NCBI GenBank assembly: GCA_026545765.1 | Contig: CM048841.1 | Location: 66,167,354 to 66,231,353 of the forward strand | Length of the DNA: 64,000 nucleotides | From: Plantago major | Lineage: Eukaryota; Streptophyta; Magnoliopsida; Lamiales; Plantaginaceae | Reading direction: 5' to 3' | Shown here: positions 57,844 through 64,000 of the stretch, one piece after another | How positions within the stretch are numbered: position 1 is the first letter of the stretch | Layout of the letters: each line of letters opens with the position of its first letter | The notes under the pieces: generated by a model | Told to the model about the DNA's origin: nothing | The model's database searches: none | What the model saw: the letters and a program-made list of their open reading frames with translations, nothing else | Program-made: the position numbers and the translations under genes

Positions 57844-58165
57844 AACTAATCACAATACTCTTTAGTCTGAATAAGCGGGCGTCGCTAAACGCAACACGTT
57901 TTCGGCTAAACGCAACACAAAATATTTGTAACTTGACCAAAATGCCAAACTCAAAAAAAATCTTCTAAACTTAATGAAAAAAAAAAAACTCGTTTATGCA
58001 AACACAAAAACATTAATATGCACGATCGAACACAAAATAACAACACTAAACATATATCGGAAAAATAAATAATTTTTTTTTCGAAAAATATTTCGTTTAT
58101 ACAATTTTTTTTAAAACTATATAAGTAATTTAAAAAAATCAAAAAAAAGAAAAAAAAATTGAAAA
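57844..58165. other. Low-complexity A/T-rich DNA
   Basis: Includes a short direct repeat CTAAACGCAACAC (about 57876 and 57900) and long A and T runs. No gene. Confidence 0.5.
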
Positions 58166-58259
58166 TCATGATATGATCGGTTTTAAAACCGGCCATATCA
58201 TGATCTGGTCGGTTTTAAAACCGGCCATATGAAGATATGGCCGGTTTTAAAACCGGCCA
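58166..58259. repeat. Three nested palindromes built on GGTTTTAAAACC
   Basis: CGGTTTTAAAACCGGCC occurs three times at roughly 31-bp spacing (about 58179, 58210, 58242). Each is itself palindromic, with flanks ATCATGAT / CATATCATGAT also pairing. Confidence 0.9.
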
Positions 58260-58782
58260 AATCTCGATTTTTAGTTTTTTTTATTTTTTTTGCAAATTGA
58301 AAACTTTAATTTACTTTTGTCATTTATTTATGCCAAAGTTTTGGAAAATGTAAAATTTTCCTAAATAATAGGAAAGTCAAGGTTTTTTTTTGTTTTTTGC
58401 GGTTTTTGGGTTTTAGCGGTCTGACCGGTCGAGTTTTTTAAAAAAACGCCGAGACACACGTTTTTCGTTATGCTTTTAATAGATTATGTTATGGTTTTAA
58501 GTTGTTATCATTGAAAGTTTCAGTTACATTTTTAACACATTTTGTTAATGTCTTAAGAGATGATGTGATGGTTTTAATGCGTCGATATTGTATATAATTT
58601 TAACCTATTTTGTTAATTTTTTAAGAGATGGTGTGATGGTTTTAAGGAGCTACATGATAGTTTTAAGATGGCTTGTTATAGTTTTAAGTTACAATCTAAT
58701 ATCATTAAACCACTATTAAACAAGTCTAAAAGTTTCAGAAATGTCATTTAAACATCAATAAACAAACTTAAAATAAGCTACT
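58260..58782. other. AT-rich repeat-like DNA
   Basis: Repeated phrases GATGTGATGGTTTTAA and GTTATAGTTTTAAG resemble, in reverse complement, the units at 61740-62460 on the far side of the LTR. The two may be one element split by the LTR insertion. Confidence 0.4.
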
Positions 58783-59239
58783 TTGTTGGTATAGTGGTAT
58801 CTGGAGGTGGCGTAATCCTCCAACTAATCCACTTCGGTCTATCAGAGACCTAGAATTCACTAGAACAGATAATTGAGATAACCTTACAATAATCCTATTC
58901 TAAGATTCTGAACAATTGGTTCCCAACCAAATGTTCCCCCTGAGTTGTTCCCTAGCTTCTTCAGCCAAGTACTTCCTATACTCAGAAACCTTTGAGTTAT
59001 TCCCTAGCTTCCCAAGCTAAGTACTTCCTATACTCAATAACCTTGGAGTTATTCCTTAGTTTCCCAAATCAAGTACTTCCTATACTCCGGTAACCTTGGA
59101 GTTATTCCCTGATTTTTCAAACTAAGTACTTCCTGTAATCCACGCCGGTTTTGGTGTTGGTTTGGTTTGAGTTGTCGATGAGCGTCTTAATAACTTTTGA
59201 TTATTGAGATAGCTCGTGAACTAAGTTACTTAATACACT

Positions 59240-60435
59240 CACTACAAAAATTGGCTGTAGCGACGGATAGATCCGTCACAATTATCTATCCGCCGCCTAC
59301 GGCGACGGATCGGGCGACGGATAGAAAATCCGTCGTCCCCTGAGCTAATGACGGATAACAATCCGTCGTCAATTCGCGATTTGATGACGATTGATTGACC
59401 AATTTTTTTTAAATTGATAATGGGGCGACAGATAGATTCTATCCGTCGCTTAACGACGGATAGATCTATCCGCCCCATTTCTATTTTTAAAAAATAAAAT
59501 CAGATTCAATTTTTATATTCAGATACGATTAATTAAATATTCAATTTGTATTCAGATACGAGATATTGATTTGTATTCAGATATCTGGATTAATTTGTAT
59601 TCAATTTTTATATTCGTATCCAATTTGTATTAAATGCAGTGCGGTGGTGGTGGGAGGAGAAAGGTGGTGCGGTGGTGGCAGTGGTGGTGGCAGGGTGGTG
59701 GTGGTGCGGTGGTGGTGGGAGGAGGAAAGGTGGTGGTGGTGGTGGCAGGGTGGTGGTGGTGGTGGCAGGGTGGTGGTGGGAGGAGAGAGGTGGTGGTGGT
59801 TGTGGAGATGGTGGTGGTGCGGTGGTGGTGGGAGGAGAGAGGTGGTGGTGGTGGTGGTGGAGATGGTGGTGGTGGGAGGAGAGAGGTGGTGGTGGTGGTG
59901 GTGGTGGAGATGCTGGTGGTGGGAGGAGAGAGGTGGTGGTGGAGATGGTGGTGGTGGGAGGAGAGAGGTGGTGGTGGTGGTGGTGGAGATGGTGGTGGTG
60001 CGGTGGTGGTGGTGATGGAGATGGTGGTGGAGGAGGTGGTGGAGGAGGATGGTGGTGGAAGGAGAAAGGTGGTGGTGGGAGGAGGAGAAATGGAGGAGAA
60101 GTGGTGGAGGAAAGGAGGTCGTGGAGGAGATATATGGTTTTTTTTTTTAGGCTTTTAGCGACGGATAGATCTAGATCTATTCGTCGCTAACTTTTTTTTT
60201 TTTTCGGCTATAGCGACGGATAGATCTATCCGTCGTTATTTTTAGCGACGGATAGATCTATCCGTCGCTAAAAAATTTTTTTTTTTTTTAAATCTTGGTC
60301 AACGCTCTGTAGCGACGGATAAGTTTTATCCGTCGCCAAACGGGGCGACGGATAGATTGGCGATCCGTCGCTACAGGGGCGACGGATAAAATCCGTCGCC
60401 CCTTTCCGTCCCGTTACAGCAGAATTCTTGTAGTG
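59240..60435. mobile_element. Non-autonomous CACTA element with 3-bp target duplication
   Basis: 1,196 bp from CACTACAAAAATTGGCTGTAG to AGCAGAATTCTTGTAGTG, flanked by ACT on both sides (59237-59239, 60436-60438). The termini are the En/Spm CACTA...TAGTG form. Subterminal regions hold many direct and inverted copies of GCGACGGATAGATC, the kind of site bound by TNPA-like proteins. The centre is a (GGT)n-rich block. No gene; long open frames there are products of the triplet repeat. It split the LTR at 58783-61454. Confidence 0.92.
59640..60118 (+). repeat. (GGT)n-rich low-complexity block
   Basis: About 480 bp of GGTGGT interspersed with GGGAGGAGAGA, strongly G-biased on the plus strand. All three plus-strand frames stay open because of the triplet bias, so they are not evidence of coding. 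The strand could form G-quadruplexes. Confidence 0.9.
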
Positions 60436-61454
60436 ACTTTACAGCGTATGGTATCTTGTTCGATTTTACTGACCCAAGTCTTATGATATCTGTTCAAGAG
60501 AATGAATCTCAGATAGTTGATCTTTTGATTCAACTCCTTCACAGACAGCTTTGCTTGTTTAGGATCAGGACACTTAGAACTTCAGTGTTTACTCAAGATC
60601 AAAAGCTTTAGTCGCAACAGAAAGCTTTGATAATAAGTAAGATGCTTTGAGAGAGTAAGATCAGAGATCGTATGTTTCAGCGTATTCAGTGTTCTGAGTT
60701 GTGTTCCGTGTGTTCTCTCAAGCTGTCTAAGTGTTGATATTTATAGATGAATTTGAGTGCCGTTTGAATAGTATCCGTTAGGCTCAAATTCAAACTATCG
60801 ATATCTGTGCATAATCAGAAAGGTGTTTTGTCTTCTTCTCGAGTTGTTGCTTTTATTCGACATCTCGTCCGTGCATTAAATGCTTTGTACTATACTTTTT
60901 GTCCTGTAGTGTCAACGGAACTATGCTTTGTATTAGAAACCAGTGTTATCTGATTCTTTGCACGTCCTTATCTTCATTCTTCAGATACCACTTGTTATTC
61001 ATTGAAACAACTTTGTTTTCAATATATGTTTCTTTTTCAGAAACGTGGTTAATGCTCAAGGTATCTGAGAATAGATATCTGTGGACACTTTCCTTGTTTT
61101 CAGATATGTATCTCATTTCTCAGATATCTCTTGTGACACAGTTTGTTTGAAACTGTTCGCGTCTACAAGATATCTGGCTAAGATATCGAATAATGATTGA
61201 TAATCTTGTGCAGTTTTCTTCAAATCTTCAAATGTTGTTGAGCTTTCTGCTTGGATGTCTTCTTCTTGGTCTTCTCTTCATAAAATAAAAATTACATTTT
61301 GAGACCTAACATCCTATACAAGATTAGCTAGACTATCATACTTAGTAGGTTTCCTCTTTTACAATGTTCAAGTGAACCAAGAGTACTAATCACCTTTCTG
61401 AGACTAAGATAAGTTATCATGTTGCTGAACAAAATCTAAACAGATATTCTAACA

Positions 61455-61739
61455 AAATATCTAATATACTTGAAACATTCAATCATTACAATATTGAAAC
61501 TTGCAGTCATCTAAAGGTTTTTAAGCATCTATTCTCATAGGAAAAAAATTACAATAAACGTTCATTCGGTGATTTTTGTTGCAATGCAAACTGAGTTTGT
61601 TAAAATAGGATTTTTTTTTTTCCGATTAAACTCATTGGTGAACTTCGGCTTCCTGCCTTTTGTTGCTTTTGTGCTTGTTGCTTCAATACTCCTGTAACAC
61701 CATTGAAAAACCTATCATCAAACTCGATGTCATCATCAG
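61455..61739. other. No gene seen
   Basis: AT-rich, with a T10 run at about 61611. Confidence 0.4.
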
Positions 61740-62460
61740 CACCTACTTAAAACATTCACTAACTGGGTTAGAACCATAACAACTCTCATCAAAACTATCA
61801 CATTGGTGCTTAAAAACAAAGAAGGAACATGCAACACAAACTAAAACAATAACATTGATGCTTAAAACCAAAACGGTGCATCTTAAAACTATGACAAAGT
61901 AGGAATATACAACACAAACTAAAACAGTAACATTGATACAGAAAACCATAACAGTGCCTTTTAAAACTATAACAAAACATTTGCAAAAAAATCAAATTAT
62001 AAATATATCTCAAAAGCTAAAACACTAATATTGATGCTTAAAACTACAACAATAGGTGTTTAAACTATTACATATGTGCTAAAAACAATAACAGGCAGAA
62101 ATATTCAACATAAGCTAAATATAGTAATATTAATGCTTAAAACCATACCAGTGTACAACTATAACAATGTCTCTTAAAACGATAACAAAGCACGAACATA
62201 ACAGTAACATCGATGCTCAAAACCATAACGGTGCATCTTAAACCTATAACAAAGAATTTGCAAAAAATCAAATCATAAATATTTCAGCAGAGGCTAAAAA
62301 CACTAACGTTGCTGCTTAAAATTACAATAATATGTCTTGAAACTATAACATATGCGCTAAAACAATAACAGGCGGAAACATTCAACACAAGCTAAAAACC
62401 ATAACAATGATGCTTGCAACTATAACACCAGCTCTTAAAACCATAACAAAACACCAAATA
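61740..62460. repeat. Diverged tandem repeat of about 275 bp units
   Basis: TTTGCAAAAAATCAAAT recurs about 276 bp apart (61981 and 62257), with TTAAAACTATAACA, ATTGATGCTTAAAACCA and AACAATAACAGGC recurring in the same order. Roughly two and a half units. No coding capacity. Confidence 0.7.
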
Positions 62461-63172
62461 ACATGATTCGATTTTCACTGTACGGATTTCAGATCTGGAA
62501 ACTGAGATCGCAAAATCACCGAAAAACGAAAAATAAAAAGTCAAATTTCACTTCAAGTGAGACTTTATTGAAAAAAGCGAGATGGAATTGTTGATTTGAA
62601 CCTTTTAGCAACTGGAACTAAAAATCCGATGGAAATCCGGCAAGATCCGGCGAAACCGCGCATGAGAGAGAGATTGACCGGTACAATTTGATTGCCCCGT
62701 GTTGGAGCACCATAATTTCCGGCGGAGGACATGTTTCTGGCAATGGTTCCGGCGGAGTATATGGAGAGTGATGAGAAAGAGAGGGAGAGAGAGATGAATG
62801 TTTATCTCACTAGGACTTTTGTAGAGAGAGAAAGATAATTGAGTTATATGATTTTTATGGGAGTGTATTGTTTATTTGAGTATTTATATAAAAGCTATTG
62901 ACCGGTTTTTAGTGTTTCTAACCGGCTCTTTATTGTGAAAACCGAATTTTCCTATAGATTAAGAAAATCTTCACTTTTACTATACTTACTCTTTTATTTA
63001 TTCAAAATGAAAAATAAAAGTTAAATAATCTATTTAACGTAAATTCAAGAAATTAATCGGCACACGAATAACTACATATATTAAATGCGTACCAATAAAA
63101 CGTTACAATTTTAACACGGATACGAACTCGAATCGAAAAATATTACATGCTTAACATAATAAATCTGTATAC
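62461..63172. other. Region downstream of the PMD gene
   Basis: Contains a GAGAGAGAG-type tract (about 62776-62796) and TCCGGCGGAG repeats (about 62718 and 62749). No gene found. Confidence 0.4.
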
Positions 63173-64000
63173 TTAATTTGGAATTAAATCTTGTAAGTGT
63201 TCACAAACTTCATCAACAACCGCGAATATGTCTTTCGCCTCCATATAATGTCTGTTTGGTCGAGTGATGCGTCCCATCATAGCAGCGATCAATCGTAGCC
63301 TCTACAGAGTAAAAACACACAAATATGAATTTTGAGATTTCGAACTAACATCGTGTATGTATATATATCGAATGTCTAGGAAACATACCACGCTAGTATG
63401 CATATCGGCCGGTTGAAATTGTTGCCCTGGAGTAAATGATTTGTGGCAGGTCACTTGCATATGCGTACGTTGTCGAAACCAATCCGGGTACGTCGGAATG
63501 GTTTCATATCCAAAATGCACTCGAATTGTTTGTTGATGAAAATTACATCGACAGGTGTGAAAGTTCTCGAATGAGTCTCGAACAGCATGAGAACAACAAT
63601 AGAGTGAGGGTTGTGGTGGCCTTTGTACACGCACTGGTTTTATCGGTTCTGTAGGAATGTATTGGGGGTATCCGAACTGCCGCATAACACGGTCAGGCAT
63701 GTAAGCCTCCGTAACCTTTAGACAATGAATAATTCCCCTATATTGAGAAATAGGGACTGCTTCCTCCGCCACGAGTCCAAAAGGTGTCCAACTCACCTAT
63801 TACACGAGAGGCAAGTAACATAAGTATATAATTTAAAAAAAAAAAGACTCAAACGTAATGAAGACAAGCCTGTTATATTGAATGACATACTTCTTTCGAT
63901 GCAACATTGTCTAGTGCACTTCTGTACATCTTATGCATAGCAGTTTCATCCTTATCGACGATTCCCAAGTACAATGATTGAAAACGAGGAAAATACGAGT
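63173..64000 (-). CDS. Plant mobile domain (PMD) protein, C-terminal exons, cut by window edge
   Basis: Three exons join in frame on the minus strand: 64000-63891 (partial), 63796-63389, 63301-63173, all with GT-AG introns. The reading includes SYFPRFQSLYLGIVDKDETA, then VSWTPFGLV, then VTEAYMPDRVMRQFGYPQ and YIPTEP, the C-terminal part of the aminotransferase-like plant mobile domain (W-P..., H/Y-x-P-x-RV-RQFG-Q-IP). A variable tail follows, ending CEHLQDLIPN. No stop or frameshift across 91% of 1 kb suggests an intact gene. PMD proteins are linked both to transposons and, in Arabidopsis, to silencing (MAIN/MAIL1 group). Which kind this is cannot be told from the C-terminus. Confidence 0.7.

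Larger units (their letters stand above)
58783..61454 (-). repeat. Third LTR of the LARD family, split by a CACTA element
   Basis: The minus strand starts TGTTAGAATATCTGTTTAG at 61454 and follows the LARD LTR order: TACTCTTGGTTCAC, the TATAAATATCAAC promoter (about 60752), TACTTGATTTGGGAAAC-type repeats, to a GGATTACGCCACCTCCAG block near 58800. Without the inserted CACTA and its duplication it is about 1.47 kb. It is more diverged than the LTRs at 6503-7876 and 8190-9488. Its end differs from theirs and no LARD interior adjoins, so it is a solo or truncated LTR. No target duplication found. Confidence 0.7.

Noticed and set aside
57951..58196. 81-residue Phe-rich frame with apparent membrane segments
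   Set aside because: Formed by poly-A/T runs; low-complexity artefact.
59566..60190. Three long overlapping plus-strand open frames rich in Gly, Val, Trp and Arg
   Set aside because: They are the three frames of a GGT triplet repeat inside a CACTA element; composition alone keeps them open.

Overview
This window is plant nuclear DNA, most likely from a dicot. The evidence is GT-AG introns, TATA-box promoters and dense nested plant transposons (LTR, MULE, CACTA, PIF/Harbinger, LINE, Stowaway-like MITEs). A plant-type bHLH gene and a glycine-rich secreted protein gene sit in the least repetitive stretch. The species cannot be named from sequence alone. Most of the window is mobile DNA; only three genes look able to encode an uninterrupted product: bHLH, glycine-rich protein, and a plant-mobile-domain gene cut by the right edge.

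Layout. 1-16782: two copies of one large LTR element lie head to head (3' LTR to 3' LTR), separated by about 310 bp with a (TA)n tract, forming a giant inverted repeat. The element has about 1.3-1.4 kb LTRs and a polypurine tract but no visible reverse transcriptase, protease or integrase. Its interior holds an unrecognised, multi-exon, very charged coiled-coil protein gene, broken in both copies. 16783-21681: degraded DNA with MITEs and a Cassandra-like TRIM whose LTRs carry 5S rRNA-like sequence. 21682-27264: a complete Mutator-like element (5.58 kb) with 9-bp target duplications, a broken MuDR-type transposase and a convergent small GRF-zinc-finger/membrane protein gene. 27265-36500: MITEs, a copia-like LTR remnant, a LINE 3' remnant, a second LINE split by a PIF/Harbinger-type element, and a copia integrase fragment.

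36500-41000: host genes. A two-exon bHLH/ACT-like transcription factor (+) faces a two-exon secreted glycine-rich protein gene (-). 42985-57753: a rearranged Ty3/gypsy Tat-like element on the minus strand (two LTR copies, integrase C-terminus, a 107-bp hairpin minisatellite, and an antisense multi-exon gene with its own TATA box). It is interrupted by a second Ty3-type element (51403-56135) that carries a tandemly duplicated zinc-knuckle/gag-like reading frame and no pol. The right LTR of the Tat-like element abuts a fragment encoding the PRPP-binding loop of adenine phosphoribosyltransferase.

58166-64000: palindromic repeats, a third LTR of the first family split by a non-autonomous CACTA element with a (GGT)n core, a diverged tandem repeat, and the 3' exons of a plant mobile domain gene on the minus strand. 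No rRNA operon, tRNA, CRISPR array or bacterial-type operon was seen.
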